DNA of 64,000 bases, from the NCBI GenBank assembly GCA_949152475.1, contig OX424569.1, forward strand, positions 29,309,950-29,373,949, written 5' to 3'. A program made the position numbers and the translations under genes. Source of the DNA: Terebella lapidaria. Lineage: Eukaryota > Annelida > Polychaeta > Terebellida > Terebellidae. Positions within the stretch are counted from its first letter, which is position 1. Every line of letters begins with the position of its first letter. The notes beneath the pieces were generated by a model, which did not search any database, was not told where the DNA came from, and was given only the letters and a program-made list of their open reading frames with translations. This document shows, one piece after another, positions 46,078-59,990 of this stretch.

Positions 46078-48048
46078 TGTTTACACTGATATCTTTTACA
46101 TAAACACTCCTAAAATTTTGCCTCATTGTTGCCTCTATACTACATCAGCACAGTTTTCTTTGTGGTGATTTTATAGCCTCAGATGTATGTAGCCTTTTTG
46201 GCAGTTGAAAACTTTCAATTATCTCGAATGAATCAAGTATGTTTATGTGGATTGCACGCCCTGGTACCAAGCCTGAAGCTGCCTCGATTTTTTGCTGTGA
46301 AAATATATCAGATCCACTGATCTCCTGTGGTGGGCACAACAAAGAAAAGAGCGTTGTGAAAGCCGCCCAGTGTGTGAACGATAAAGGACTTCCTTTTGCC
46401 ATCAATGGACTGCTAAACACGGAGAATAATTCGTCACTGGTTCAGAAGACGTTGAGCGATTAGGCATCTAATTGCAGTAGTATCTTCGAGTCATGAGCAT
46501 TGTGTGTTTTGGAGTATACAACAAATATTGGACCGATGCTCTAACTTGAGTGCATATTTTCATCATTTTTGGAAGTTTTGGTGATATTCAAACGATGATA
46601 TGACTGACAAAGTGAAATATTTTTTTAATCATTGTTGTCAGATGGCAATGAAAATACACCGATCCATGACTAGGTGCAACATATCCTGCAAATCGATTCA
46701 TTAAAACCAACTGCAGCCTAAATTGTTATATGTGACTTTAACAGACTTTCTGATCAAGCCACTACAACCTAAACTTTCTCATGGCACGAAGAGTTATTTT
46801 CCCAGGTTCATTCAAGAGCATCACCCTGGGATAAGACATGAGTATTCAATGAGCATGTCCCAGGTCCAGATTGATACCAGTCTGACAAGTGATTCAGGAG
46901 GCGTATTTTTTTCAAATTAAGCAGAGAATCACCCCAGTATTAGGCATACATGTATCGTCGCGTGGATTGGCGCGGGATCCCGCAAAAGTTTCAAGCCCTT
47001 CTTGGTTCATTCTTAATGGTTTTACCACAAGTAACCAGCTTGCACAAAACAGTTCGCTCTCGAAGATAACATGAATACTTCCTGAGTGATTTCATGATAA
47101 GTACTCAGTGCTGGTTATAATAGAAAGTGAGAACTTTATTTGGAAGTTGCACAGGATGTTTCAACGCAATGATTAAACGAACCATAGCATATTCCAATAC
47201 TCCACACATTTCCGATTTTTTGGTATTTTGATAAAAATAATAATGTGAAAATGATTACTCAATGATGCATGCTCATTTGCCATTTCGATGAATTTATCCA
47301 GAATACCTAGTTTTCTGTGCGTATTCTATGTGTGGATGACTATGAAGAGTGGACGGTGAACTGAACATATGTAGTTATAAAATAAACCACTTTATCAAGC
47401 ACTTGCACAGGATTGGGCTCCTCGTGAGACATTCCCTTGATGAATGCTCGAGACAGAGTTTAATGTCACTGATTGATGGCAACTCAATGGCACTGACCAG
47501 GAATAATCGGTGGGCAATAAATCAATTGTCTGAGTGACTAGATAAGTGATCGACCACTTATAGAGTGGTATATCTTAAGTTGCCACAATCTGTTTCCACG
47601 TCTTTGTAGTGAACTGTAAAACCTGTGCTTAAGAGTTGTGATGCATTTTTATTTCTGCTAGTATTGTTCTCGAAAACTGAGTGACAATCCTACTTCTTTA
47701 TAGCATGTTGCTCAGCTGTATATTCTGGAAATTTGCCGATCATGACCATTCACAAACAGCATATGATATGAGGCAAAATTGTTGCTGACGGAGTGTTCAT
47801 TGACCTTTTCTGCATGTCACATGAATTATTACATCATGCATATGAAGCTCCTTCTCAGTACTCAAAAATATCATATCTTTCATAGTCACTATACAATACA
47901 ATGGGGCTGTGAAAAGGAAGTGTGATCAGTGCAAAAGTGATTTGAATTTCGTCGCATCGGGGATAATCATTTTGTTCCCTATTGTAATGGGATGATTTCC
48001 AGAGATAATTTAGTTACATACACAAAGTACTTTTTGTATCATACTGTT
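46078..48048. other. Gene-less right end of unit A
   Basis: It matches 60,752-62,725 with offset 14,674 over the first 1.3 kb, then diverges by several percent with indels. The landmark block lies at 46,320-46,470. The region near 47,000 is uninterrupted where neighbouring monomers carry pogo elements. No gene is called. Confidence 0.5.
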
Positions 48049-48812
48049 CAAGAAGTGTGAAAAGTGTAAAAATGAAATCATTTTCAACTGTATATGTTTT
48101 TCTCTGACAAAGACATAGATCGTTGATACGAAGCAAGTTTGATTGGGATGTATTAAAACCCATCGATGTCACAGTGTATCCCATTTTAGGCGAGTATCAA
48201 ATGTGGCTATCCATAACAAGCAAACCAACACAAACGATATATATTTACACGCTGATATATTCCAAACTAACGACCACAATACTCCTCATATATGGTGTGC
48301 TGTTTTACGAGGTGCCCTGATAAATTATATTTTGATATATCTGCTTCTTTGCCCCCATCGTCTTGATGAATGCTCACAAGGCATGACTTGATATCTGTGC
48401 AGGAATCGCCTGAAAGTAGTTTGGAGTGTGACAGATTTCACCACTTTCCTGGCTGGCCTCACTAGGTTTTATCTCATCAATAACTGGCAAATTTGTTTAA
48501 AAACCGGAATATACTTAGACAGAAATTGTCACTGATGATTCTAGTATATTCCTGCTTAGATATGATATATGAATCGTGGGTGGAAAATTGGGAATGTATA
48601 GAGCTGAGCCATTACCTTTGCATCTAGGGAATACTTCCATTGTGGTCGTATGACATTGTGTAGATAAATGTTGGGGAAATTGACAGCTTAAAAGCTTGTA
48701 GTTCAAACGACAAGTGAAGGTCATGCACATTGTTCGCTATATGGCCGTGATAGATTGGCTTCCCAAGAATTGGATAATCAAGGCTGATGATGACCATGTT
48801 TGATTCAAACTT

Positions 48813-48890
48813 GAGGAGCTTTTGAATGGGTAACTGTGATGGAATGACATTGAGGAGCTTTTGAATGGGTCACTGTGATGGAATGAAATT
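48813..48890. repeat. 39-bp minisatellite, two copies
   Basis: GAGGAGCTTTTGAATGGGT starts at 48,813 and 48,852. Unit A has four copies at the same place, so the number changed after the duplication. Confidence 0.9.
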
Positions 48891-51453
48891 TTTTGCAGAT
48901 TGTTATGCGCCGTTGTGATGCTCGGTACCAGACGTCGAGGGATATCTTATATAATAAAAGTTAGTATCTGATTGTCTGTGATATCTGCATGATTTCAACT
49001 AAAAATATTTGTCTAGATTTGAGTGATTTTGAGAAACTTCTTCATTGGATTCAGTTTTAAAATATGAATTTCTCTGTAGTATATACCCATGTAATTATGT
49101 GTTTATAAATACATTCGTCGATCATCTATTGTAAAAATGTCCAGTCCTGAGGCAGTGTTTGTAGACATCTCTTGACATATTGATTTTCCAAATGCTGGTG
49201 GGGCCAATGTGATTTTTGCTTTCATTAATTTAATGACTGACGGAGAAAGGACAAATAATAGACTGGTCTGTATAAATGATCAATTAAAAGTATTACAGTG
49301 TGTACATGTATGTAGAACACTCTAATTTGTTTACGCATGGCAAGTATTTCACCATTATAACAATTATAACAATTACATATATAAATTTTATAATTATGAG
49401 TGACGTGATCGTTGTATTTTTACTATCAAATGACATGTTGAAAGTTGTAACAGTAATACGAAGTGATGTGGCAACCTGAAAGTCTGATGTGCCATTATTT
49501 ATTGCACTGAAACCTAATTTTTATTACATGCATAACTCTCCATGTGCGTGGTTGATGCATGACCCATATCATTTTTCAAATGTTGCCTCGGATTGTCCTA
49601 TAAAATTGCCCACAGATTTTGTTTAGATAATCATCCAATTTTCCATGGGATTACTTGCAGCATGATGGAACCAAAACGTGTTATTGCCACAAATGCTATT
49701 GACTAACCTCTATTTGTTCCTCCTCCTGTGCATTGAGGTCCTGCTATGTCATGATCCTTGGGCTTTTTGCCAATCAAATAGTACTCTTATGGGTCACGAA
49801 CACATAGATGGAGCCCATTTTTACCACCCATTCATTATCTAATGCTACGCACTTTTCAGCACTATTTACTGCACCTTTAAAAAGCATTTGTACTCCTTGT
49901 CACTCGAGTCTATGAATATCATGAATTTTGGAAAGTTGGAATTGTTCATATAACCCTGATGATTTGTAGGAGAAGTTTCATGATGAGGAACTGTGCTGAT
50001 TGTGATATTTCCCGCTCACAATAATCCAACACACACTTGACTGGTCGAAAGATGAATGATGATTTTATGAATGGAAAGAAATCACATCTTTGTTGTCAAG
50101 CTATCATCTTCCCATTGTGATAAATAACAAATTTCTTGTGGACAGCTGCACACCCCATAAAATTCATATCACAAAATTTGGTTACGTTTGACAGAATACT
50201 ATCTTTGTTTGTGAAGTATAACAATGCATACAAATAATTACAGTGCTATGACCGATAAAATATCCAAATGTGTATCAGTGTTAATGCCTTTCATTTTATA
50301 CCATCAATTTGCTTGGGATTCTGACAATGAGAATGTACAATAGTATGAGCATGTACCGCAGGCAATCAATGTTACTACAGTTAATAGTAAGTAAATCGCA
50401 CGGCCATCGTTTTGTTACTGTTTTTCATGAAACAGTCAAAGTTTTGGTTGAGGAAATAATTAGCACATAATGAATCATTGATACAGTGTTTGTTTCATCA
50501 GTGTGTGGCGTCAGCTTCCTCAGATATAACATTTTTAGACTGATATGTTTCACATAAAACAGTCCGAAATTTGCCCTCACTGTTGCCTCTACAGTACATC
50601 AACACAGTTCTCTTTGTGGTGATTTTTATAGCCTCAGATGTATGTAGCATTTTTGGTATTCGAAAACTTTCAATTATCTTGAATGAATCGAGTACGTTTA
50701 TGCGCATTGCACGCCATGGTACCAAAGCTGAAGCTACCTCGAGTTGTGTTGTGAAAATATGCCAGATCCACTGATCTCCTGTGGTGGGCACAACATAGGA
50801 ATGAGCGTTGTGATAGCCGACCAGTGTGTGAATGATAAAGGACTTCCTTTTGCCATCAATGGACTGCTAAACACGGCGAATAATTAGCTCATTGGTTCTG
50901 AAGACGTTGAGCGATTAAGCATCTATTGCAGTAGTATCTTCGAGTCATGAGCATTGTGTGTTTTGGAGTATACAACACTTAATGGACCGATGTCGGATTG
51001 TCATTGCTTTAACGTAAGTGCATATTTTAATTATTTTTGGCAGTTTTGGCGATATTAACCAATAATATGACTGACAAAGTTAAATATTTTTATCATTTTT
51101 GTCAGATGGCAATGAAAATATATCGATTCATGAGCAGATGCAATGTATCTTGCAAATCGAATAATTAAAGCCAATTGTAGCCTAAATTGTTATATGTGAC
51201 TTCAACAAAATTCTTCAAAACTTTCTAATCAAGCCACCACAACCAAAACTTTCTCCTGACACCGTGTCATTTTTCAACGTTCAGTAGCATCACCCAATAA
51301 TAAGACATGAGTAGTCAATGAGCATGTCCCAGGTCCGCATTGATACCAGCGTTTCTTTTTCAATCAAAGCAGAGAATCAGTATTAGTCATACATTTATCG
51401 TCGTGTGAAAGGACGCGGGATCCCGCAAACGTTTCAAGTCCTCCTTGTCCCTA
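48891..51453. other. Gene-less left flank of pogo element in unit B
   Basis: It matches 22,598-25,155 and contains the decayed FDEWEE relic (about 49,980-50,190), the minus-strand cysteine-rich relic (50,370-50,590) and the landmark block (50,770-50,930). None is intact. Confidence 0.5.
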
Positions 51454-52749
51454 GAGTAAAGTCGAGTATTACCGAACGTTTTCATTTACACCGCCCGTAG
51501 AAAGAAGATGGCCACTAGCATACACGTTTGTGAAGTGCATGTTATTACCCCTATAGGGAGAGTTCCAATTTAAGAGCACTTTGGTATTTTAGTGCTGATA
51601 CCTGGTGAGTGAGAGAGTAACTAGTACATCTTTCTGCAGATATGGGTATTACCGAACATTGGAGGCTTAAACCGAACACGAGGTTAGGGTAATACCGAAC
51701 ATACCAATATACATATTTGTAAGAATACTATAGATGATGTAATTATATAATTTTCCTTGCTAATTGTTTTGTATGTATTTTAGAGTCTACAAAGACCTAT
51801 ATTATACAGTGGTTGGACTATACTGAAGTATGATTAGCCCTAGAAGTTATCAATCACATTACGATACATATATTTTCTGTTTTGTTTTTGGATGCAGGGA
51901 TGTAGGCCTACGCAACATGTTACAGTAGTTAGTATGTGGAACCAATTCAATAAGTATTTGATTGTGCATAATAAATGTATGTATTAATTTGCGTATTATC
52001 AGTAGTTCATGAATCGTTCATGTAGGGGATGAATCGTAACTGTTGTGAGACCACCAAGTGAAACGTACTGGGCCACAAGCTTCTTGGGACGTCAACCTTT
52101 AGTTCATCATTCAGGTTCCGGTGCTTCTAAACCGTACCGTTGATCAAGTGTTGTACCAATCCTACTAGATTGTTGAAAGCTTGCAACATTGGGGAAATAT
52201 CCCGGTCGTTACTCTGGTAACATAAAGTTATAACTAGTGTATATGTACACTAGTTAGTACTTGGTATTTATATTTCATACAAATCGGGGGATTATGTCAA
52301 GTGCTGCATATATTTTTTGGTGTAGTGCTTTTTCCAGTAGCATACTTGGTAAATATGTTATTTGTATTGGCATATGTACTACATGTTCATGTTAATGATG
52401 GATGTTCTTCTCGTATTAAACATTTAGGATGCACTGTTCTTGTGTTTTTATATTGCTGAATAAAACTGATCATTTCCAGCCTGCCCATGTGTGCATCTTC
52501 GTCATCACTATGTGGCAGTTGTAAACTTGAAAAAATTTATTGCTACCAATCTCCAATCTTATGGAAATTACTCTGAAGTAACACATGAACGCAACACTGT
52601 CTTTTTTCATGTCACACCACAAATGACAGCGATCTATAGCATCAACTTATATACAATTGATTAAGCCGTGTTGTGGTCCCTGTTTAGAATGATAACATCA
52701 AAAACATCAGAAACAAGTTACTTGTGAACTCAGTAATAATTGGCACAAG

Positions 52750-54658
52750 TTACAAGCAGGCACTGCAGATGAAAGTATCACCGGAGGCAATCACCTCCAC
52801 CATGGTATCATACAAGAAGGAGGGAACACACACCTGGTGAAACCAGCTTTCACACTCGTTGCACTGTACCCACAGAATTGGAGCATCATCAGACTGGCTA
52901 CCACATGGAAGATCGATTTTCCGGCATGAAGCGCAATCCTTGAAACTTACTTTCTTCTTCTTCGCATTCTTTTCCATTTTCTTTTCGGATGCTTCTAGTG
53001 CCTTTGCTTTTCTTTTTTCTTCTCTTTCCAAGCGTCTCTGTGTTTTTTCTTCTTCTCTTTGTTTCGTTTCCGCCTGTTCCTTCTTCATCGCAATTATCTC
53101 GTTGGAAGTAAGAATGCGATGATGGGTGACTTTCTTTGTTCTTTTCTGCTGTTTGTCTGGATTGGCAGGCGATCCTCCGATGCTAAATATTTGGTCGATC
53201 GCTTCAGGTACTGTCATTTCTACTGCAGGTACTGTGCCAGCTTCTGGTGCAGACCCGGTTATTGTAACTGATTGCTCTGACGATGTCATTGCTGGTTGTA
53301 CATGTACTTCCGCTTGCACATGGAGCACATGAGCCTCGGCCTCCGGATTTCTCCTCGTTGATGGCAGTTCCGTGGCAGTGTCATTGTCTGATGATCCGTC
53401 CCCATCTGTTGTCGCGGTGGGAGTGTTGGTTGGTAGTTGGTTGTTGGTTGGGATTTCTACACTTGTTGCTGTTGAAGGCAAGTACGCCTGTGCTGGTATG
53501 GCTTCAGGGCTGTACGGATGAATACCGCAGGCTCTGAAACCTGCTTTGATATTTTGTTCCGAGACAGCCTTGTTGTACGCATCTCAGAACAGACCCGGCC
53601 AGTGCCATTTGTTGACTACAGCGCTGGCACATGTGGCCACAAACTCAGAGCAACCACGGTTGTAGGCTTTCTCAAGAGGCCCGAAAACCGTCTTGTCCAA
53701 AGGATTGAGCCAGTGCGTGGAATGTGGAGGCAACGCTACAAGAAATATGTCTTCCTGTTTCGCTTTCTCAATCAGGCCCAGGCTTTCATGAGAGCTGTGA
53801 CCATCCATGATCAGGAGCTGAGGACGTTCAGGCCCGATGGACTTCAGGAAGTGTTCCTCAAACCAGCTCTGGCCCAGGAGGTCTATCATATAGCCCCTCT
53901 CCTGATATGTCCATGCAGCATTCTGTGGACCGTCTGCGATATCATACGCGTGTAATGATTTCTCTGTTTTGCCTTTTACGATGAACATGGGGGGGATGTC
54001 CCTACCATTGGCATTGATTGCCACCAGGACTGACACTGTCTCGCGACAGTTGCCAATCCTGGACGGTACGTTTCGCTGGCCTTTGGTAGCCAGCACCTTC
54101 GATGGCTTATGCGTCAAATTGACGCTTTTTTCGTCCATATTCCATATGAACTGTGGTTTTCCTGTTAGCCCGTTTTCTTCCAGGATTGTCTTCAGATACT
54201 TGAAGTAGTTTTCCACCACCTCGTGGTTGAGGATTCTCGCTCTGACTGTGGTTAGGGGCACGGGCTGCCGCATGCTGATTTCGGGATTCCCCTTCAAGAA
54301 CCCCGCGAGCCAATCTTTCCCAGGAGTCAGTGACCATGGCGTTTTCAGGTTCAGGGATCGAGCTAGTCTCCCCGCTTTCATGCACAGCTGTGCCCGAGTG
54401 AATCCGAAGCCCATACCGGCACTCTCCTGGACTTTGGATACGATATCTTTCTCAATTTCAGGGGAAAAGACAGTGTCTCGCCCAGATGTTTTGCCTCTTA
54501 CTGTCTTGCCGGATACTCTATCATGGAGAGTCGCCAGTGGAACGCCAAACGCTCTGGAAGCTGCTCGCAGGCTCATGCCTTGTCTAACAGAATTCTCTGC
54601 GTCATCGAGCTGCCCAGGACGATATTGCTTGCGTATACCGCGTGACGTTCTTGGCACA
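52750..54658 (-). pseudogene. Pogo-like transposase, copy 3, one premature stop
   Basis: This is the least damaged copy. A single frame runs from the pipsqueak-type helix-turn-helix through all three catalytic aspartates, D175 (NMDEKS), D285 (IMDGHSSH) and D321 (NPLDKTVF). D285 and D321 are separated by 35 residues, as in Fot/pogo elements. The frame stops at 53,584-53,586, where CGA in copies 1 and 2 has become TGA, a change typical of CpG decay. Downstream the same frame continues to the coiled coil and the PHD-type finger (C-x2-C ... W-x-Q-C-x2-C ... W-x-H-x3-C ... C-x2-C). It lacks the two frameshifts of copies 1 and 2. As there, no ATG is available at the N-terminus without an upstream exon. 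Confidence 0.88.
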
Positions 54659-55791
54659 CTCTAGCTGTAACAATAAGATTGAACTGAACCAGTGATTTTT
54701 TTTTTTGGACCTGACAACTCAACATGGTTGGCATAAGGTTTGCAACCTCGTATTGCTTAGGTCACCCCGTAAAAAAGAACCCCAAACCAAAAAAAAAGTG
54801 GTGAATGATAACCAGTCTTGTAAGATCGTGTGCTTCTATATCGTCATGTATATACTAAGTTAGCAGTCCGAAGACGAACTACTATATGAGGCGTTACGAA
54901 ATGTAGTAGAGGCATACGTCTCATGTTATAGCGGTCCAGAGTTGGAGTCCCACATGAGGCAAAAAATGTGTAATAAAAAGTGAGGGATCACGTAGCCTGT
55001 CGACATACAAAATCAATGAGCTTCAATTCTTTTATTATGGGAAAATTCGCGAATTGGCTAGTAACTATTATACAGTCCGGTTATACATCACTATATACAG
55101 GGTACAGTGAAGTGAATGGATCAAAATTGACCAATCAGAAGCTGTTTCCCTGGCAAGGGCCATACAAAGAAAAATACGCGTGCACATGCACATGTGAAGT
55201 AATCTTTTTTCGAAGTGGTTTAATGGCTTTCTAAAGCTAGTATATGATACTATGAAGCAGTAAATTTTCAGGGTTGTGTCTCTTGTTGTTTTTGATTAAT
55301 GATGTCTGGAAATCAGAGCTTCTAACACCGTTGCATGTGAAGAAAAGACACTGTTTTAGGGGTACCCTCGCTAATTCTCCTCTAGCGAAAAATCGGATCT
55401 GTCACCATGTATCATGATAGCCATTTTGAGCTACCATATATAAATATATATAGGGAAAACACAATGGTTAATTCAGAATGTTTTTTTGTAAACTTGTGAT
55501 ATTTGGCACCAAACACAACCGAATCAGGATTGCAGTGAATGGCTATTTATATACTTGTATCTGCCCTACAGCAATATGGCATCTCGTCATAACGCTAAAA
55601 ATATAGTAATGTCCTATTTACACAAACTGTCTTTCAGTTTTATTCAAAAATCGCAGACAATATGGAAAATAATATTTAGGAATAACGCAACACTATCCTT
55701 GCAATGTTTTTTTCAGTTATGACACGGAACAATATGTAACTGAACTTCAAAATGAACTAAATTACATGCGTGCTACCTTGTAGTCATTTTG

Positions 55792-56166
55792 TCAACGCTT
55801 AATTTCTACAGACATAACTCCAGATGGAATTATGGTTAATATTTCGTTGGATTTTTCTGGGCTTGCTTTGAATGCAATAACACACTTCTGTTGTGGGCCT
55901 GTACGCCGATTCCAGACTTCTGGGCTGGCTTTTGCTTTCAGATATACAGGGGACGACGGTATCCCCCGCCGGAAAATCTTGTGCAGGCGCCGGGCATCTT
56001 CCCTCCTGATGTACGCAAGCACCCGTCCCGATTCGTCAGTCACTGCCAGTGCATTTGGGTTGTTTGGCTCATGTTTGACCAGGTATGGGGTGTCCTGAGC
56101 CAACTCCCGAGGGCCGTGGTGGTGCATACCGACTGCCCAAACGTTTCGAATGTAGACTTTGTCCAT
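55792..56166 (-). CDS. HIRAN-domain protein carried by pogo element, copy 3
   Basis: The 124-codon frame is intact and identical in translation to the copy at 34,438. Core features are VWAVGMHHHG, HEPNNPNALAV and AYIRRED, as expected of a HIRAN fold of about 60 residues, followed by a charged tail ending in SVEIKR. It lies 1.1 kb upstream of the transposase on the same strand. A minus-strand ATG at 55,785-55,787, just after its stop, may start the transposase by splicing. Confidence 0.7.
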   Translation of the reverse strand: MDKVYIRNVWAVGMHHHGPRELAQDTPYLVKHEPNNPNALAVTDESGRVLAYIRREDARRLHKIFRRGIPSSPVYLKAKASPEVWNRRTGPQQKCVIAFKASPEKSNEILTIIPSGVMSVEIKR

Positions 56167-57237
56167 ATCACGATCTGCATATGATGTTAATTTCGTTTTA
56201 AAAATTATTGAATGTTCTGGGGGTAGATAATACCTATTTCTATTTCATACTGCCCAATAAATATATAATGTTCTAAAAGCTATGTAATAACTTATTTCTA
56301 AATCATACTGCCAAATATTGATTCTTATTAATAGTCTTGCGTTATTAACCAATAACTTTTGTTGAAGTATATAATATTTTGTATCAAATATAGACACACA
56401 TACTCATATACTAGCAACCCTTCCGCAAACCATATGCCAAACCATACATGCAAAAAGTCTTTTCGTTCTCGGTCAAAGCCCGGAGTAATTTTGTGCTGTG
56501 GCTATGGAATATTTTCACAGTACCGAGATATCTTTATTTAATTAAGCAGTATATGATTTTTTCAATACTCTAAATTATATTATACGTTTTCTTTATTAAG
56601 CATAATTTTCAAATATATGTAAATATTTATTATAAAACACTGACGCTGTAACAAAAAGTCCACGCCTGGTCTGTCAACGAGAACAAACAACTTTTTCCAC
56701 TATCATATTAATTTTCATACGATTTTTGAGCGTTCGGTATTACCCCCCATACATGTTCGGATATACCCCCTGGAGTTTCACCACAAGGGGGTATTATCGA
56801 ACGCCGATTTATTTCTCAAACTAAGGAAATTTTAGCATTTTCAGAAATATTTACTAATACCATTACGATCTATACACCGTGATAGTCACTATACTGATAA
56901 CTAGCCAGTTGAACGTTATGACATAGCCTCATAGTGCACTCACAAGTACGACAGCAACACAAACTGGTGCGTGTTTGGATTTTTTTTAATCTCCCGCGCA
57001 AATTACACGAATCCACCTGGCGAGTATTGTCGCAAACGAAGTTTATTTTTAACCAATCAAAATCGATGAAAAAATTAGCTGTTCGCCTATAATAAAAAGT
57101 TGTTTTGGTGGGTGGAAAGTTGTGCTTGGCGAGAAAAAACACAAACGCATTGTGATATATAATATTTTATTAAAAAATACACTTAACGATAAGTGTTTGA
57201 TAATACCCTCTGTTCGGTAATACCCGACTTTACTCTA

Positions 57238-59308
57238 GTCTTAATCCTTTTACAAGTTACCGACATGCACGAAACATTTCGCTCTCAACGATAACATGAA
57301 TAATTGTTAAGTGATTTCATAATAAGTACTCAGCGCTGGTTATAATAAATAGTGAAAACATTGTCTGGAAGATGCACAGGAGGTTTCACTCTGGTATCAA
57401 CGCAATGATTAAACGAACCATAGCATATTTCAATACTCCACACACTTCCGATTCTTTGGTATTTTAATGTGAAAATAAAAATGTGAAAATGATTACTCAA
57501 TGATGCATGCTCATTTGCCTTTAAGGGTGGATGCTGAACTGAACCTATATAGTTATAAAATTACTCACTCCGTGCAATTTCGCCTTCCAAATGAGCTACA
57601 AAATTTCCCAAAATGCAATTCGTGCACAATCAGCCCCAAGCCATTGTAGCAGATGGAATCGAGATATTGGCATGTTGTAAACCAATCCAATCAGCTCACT
57701 GAATGATTTATCGCAGTTCTTGATTTAATACAGTTCCACCTCTTCATCAATCGAACATTTGTTTTTCTTCATTCAATATTACCTAATCTCTTTCTGGTTT
57801 GTAGTGTCAACGCACTATTTTGACCATAGCAATTGGTGGTTCTAATGCTATAAATATTCTGCCTTTCACATACTTTTCCATCATCGCATATAGCGTATCA
57901 TTCACTGGCCTACATAATGAAGTACCAATTAAGTAAAGAGTGCATTGACGTTTGTAAACGACTTGTGACAGATTAAATGTCTACCTGTGGCTAGAAGCAA
58001 CAGTATTCTACTTGCGTCAAGTCACAAAGAACCACCCACGCATAGACTGGTTAGTCTGAATGGAGTTCGAAAATTATAAACACAATTGCTGTATATGCGG
58101 AACATACTTTCTATACTGTAATTTAGTTTAATATCATAGCAAGTATATATAATAATTTATATAATCATGAGTGTTGAGGACATGAATATATTTTTCGTTG
58201 TTAGTACTGTAGACTTATTTTGTGAGGGAATTAAAGAGTCATGTGGCTCCATGTATTGCACCACTAGTTTTATCGTTATTACACTCATGACGTCATATAG
58301 CTTAATTATTATGCAAGGCTCTATATACAAATGTCAATTGCTGGTAACCAAGATTATGGCATTATATGAAAGGATTTCTTTATCATGTTCTGTATTCCAT
58401 CCATGGTTCATAATCTCAGGAAGATAAGCAATCATTATTCTAATTGAAGTCTCGATTAATATTGTATATGGAATATTGTATTTTCTACTTGGTATGATGA
58501 TCATACGCACCTTCTGAATAAGGATTTGCATGTTCCTACAGCATTGCAGAAGATACATTATATAAATAGTTATATGCATGAGGGTAATCCCCAGGGCGTG
58601 AAATCTACATATACCTACATGATATATGGGTTATAAAGGTATTATATGCGTAGATTCAGGGGGATTTGATATCAATGTTCATTCGATGTCGTTGGTTGAG
58701 GGTGGTGATTAAATTCAAGAACTGCAGACAACAGGCAAATATTGTCACCATGCTTCTGACTGAGAGAGCTAACTACTTACTCTGGCCATTTGAAAGCAAA
58801 AGTATCACTGATAAATTTCAGATTATTTCGTTTTGTTGTGGTCTAAAAGAATTGCTTTTAGTGTTTTTGTGGTATAATTCATAGGACATTTGTTTGATGC
58901 ATATTTCAGAACATGAAGTCTGTTGTCTTTCTCCAAAATTCGAGCTGCTTATACATGGAAAGGAAATACGTTTTCATTACCAACACCTTTTCACCATCAA
59001 CAGCGAAATTGTATTTCATGTATTACATGTATTTCAGATATAGGTCTGGAAAGCATAAGTGCTGATCGATGACAAATTCCCTTAAGTTTATTTGGACTGG
59101 GGAAAAGCACGTGACGCCTCCCTATCGTTAAAGATGGGGTGCATTTAATATGATTACTTTAGGTATATAAACGAGGTTTTTAATTCATAATAGTATCCAT
59201 ACACGATGGAGATATACAAAGCTGTTGTAAAAGATTCAAAGTTCAAAGTTTGGAAAGTTGGAATTGTTCATATACAGATATAACCGTGATCAATTGTAGG
59301 AGAAGTTC
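57238..59308. other. Gene-less right flank of pogo element in unit B
   Basis: It is equivalent to 35,884-37,954, and I saw no difference. Nothing beyond the relics listed separately is supported. Confidence 0.5.
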
Positions 59309-59509
59309 ATGATGAGAAAATATGATGATTGTTATGTTTTCCGCTCACAATCAGCCAACACATGTACACACTTTAGTTTTGATGAATGGGAAGAAATTAT
59401 CACATCTTTGGTGTCAAGCTATCATTTTCCCATTGCGATAAATAACAAATTCCCTGTGGACAGCTGCACACTCAATCAAATTCATATCACAAAATCTGGT
59501 TACGTTTGA
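59309..59509 (+). pseudogene. FDEWEE-family relic ORF, unit B
   Basis: It is identical in translation to 37,955-38,155. The identity reflects the recent duplication and gives no independent support for coding. Confidence 0.3.
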
Positions 59510-59630
59510 CAGATTAATATCTTTGTCTCTGAAGTATGACAATGCATACATATATACTGCCTGTAAAAAGTCTTTAATTGTTTTACCATATACATCATTG
59601 ATGAGGCAATAGTCAGTCTACAATGACAAA

Positions 59631-59990
59631 TTGCACACCACCATGACTCTATTTTTTGTTCTCCTTATTTCTATCATGTTTGTTGTAATTATTGGATGTA
59701 TGGGTGAAGATGTCATCCAATGCGAGGTTGAATACAAGAATATGGCAAAATTTCACGTTTTTGGGAGAAAATGTTTGTGGTCAATCTTTCCTCAAGATAC
59801 GCAACTGGCCATAACACTGAGTGTTGAATGGGATCGTATTCTACAACCTGATTTCGTGATATTTGTGATATTATTCACAACAATGCTATTCACAAAGGGG
59901 ACTAGATTTATGGTTATTTCTTTTTATGTATTTACAAATTCCATGAGAACATCTGTTTTGGAAAACAGTAATGGTACCTGTAAATTATGA
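59631..59990 (+). pseudogene. SVEWDR-family relic ORF, unit B
   Basis: It is identical in translation to 38,277-38,636, including the hydrophobic start and the missing segment after QPDF. Confidence 0.3.

Larger units (their letters stand above)
21590..48048. repeat. Young tandem segmental duplication, unit A
   Basis: Unit A starts near GTTCTAGAAGTGTTAAAAGTG and is followed directly by unit B, which restarts with the same block near 48,049. After removing the ISL2EU insertion (6,678 bp) and the extra pogo tandem copy (4,937 bp), its length is about 14.8 kb, matching unit B (14.7 kb). The left part differs from unit B by scattered substitutions and indels. From about 33,090 to 39,397 no difference was seen. 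Confidence 0.85.
51454..57235. mobile_element. Pogo-like DNA transposon, single-body copy
   Basis: It is 5,782 bp long and flanked by TA at 51,452-51,453 and 57,236-57,237, with 24-bp inverted repeats at 51,454-51,477 and 57,212-57,235. It sits at the same site as the element in unit A, so one insertion predates the segmental duplication. It carries one HIRAN ORF and one transposase with a single stop codon. The TACCGAAC clusters are at both ends (about 51,466-51,705 and 56,730-56,805). Confidence 0.92.
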
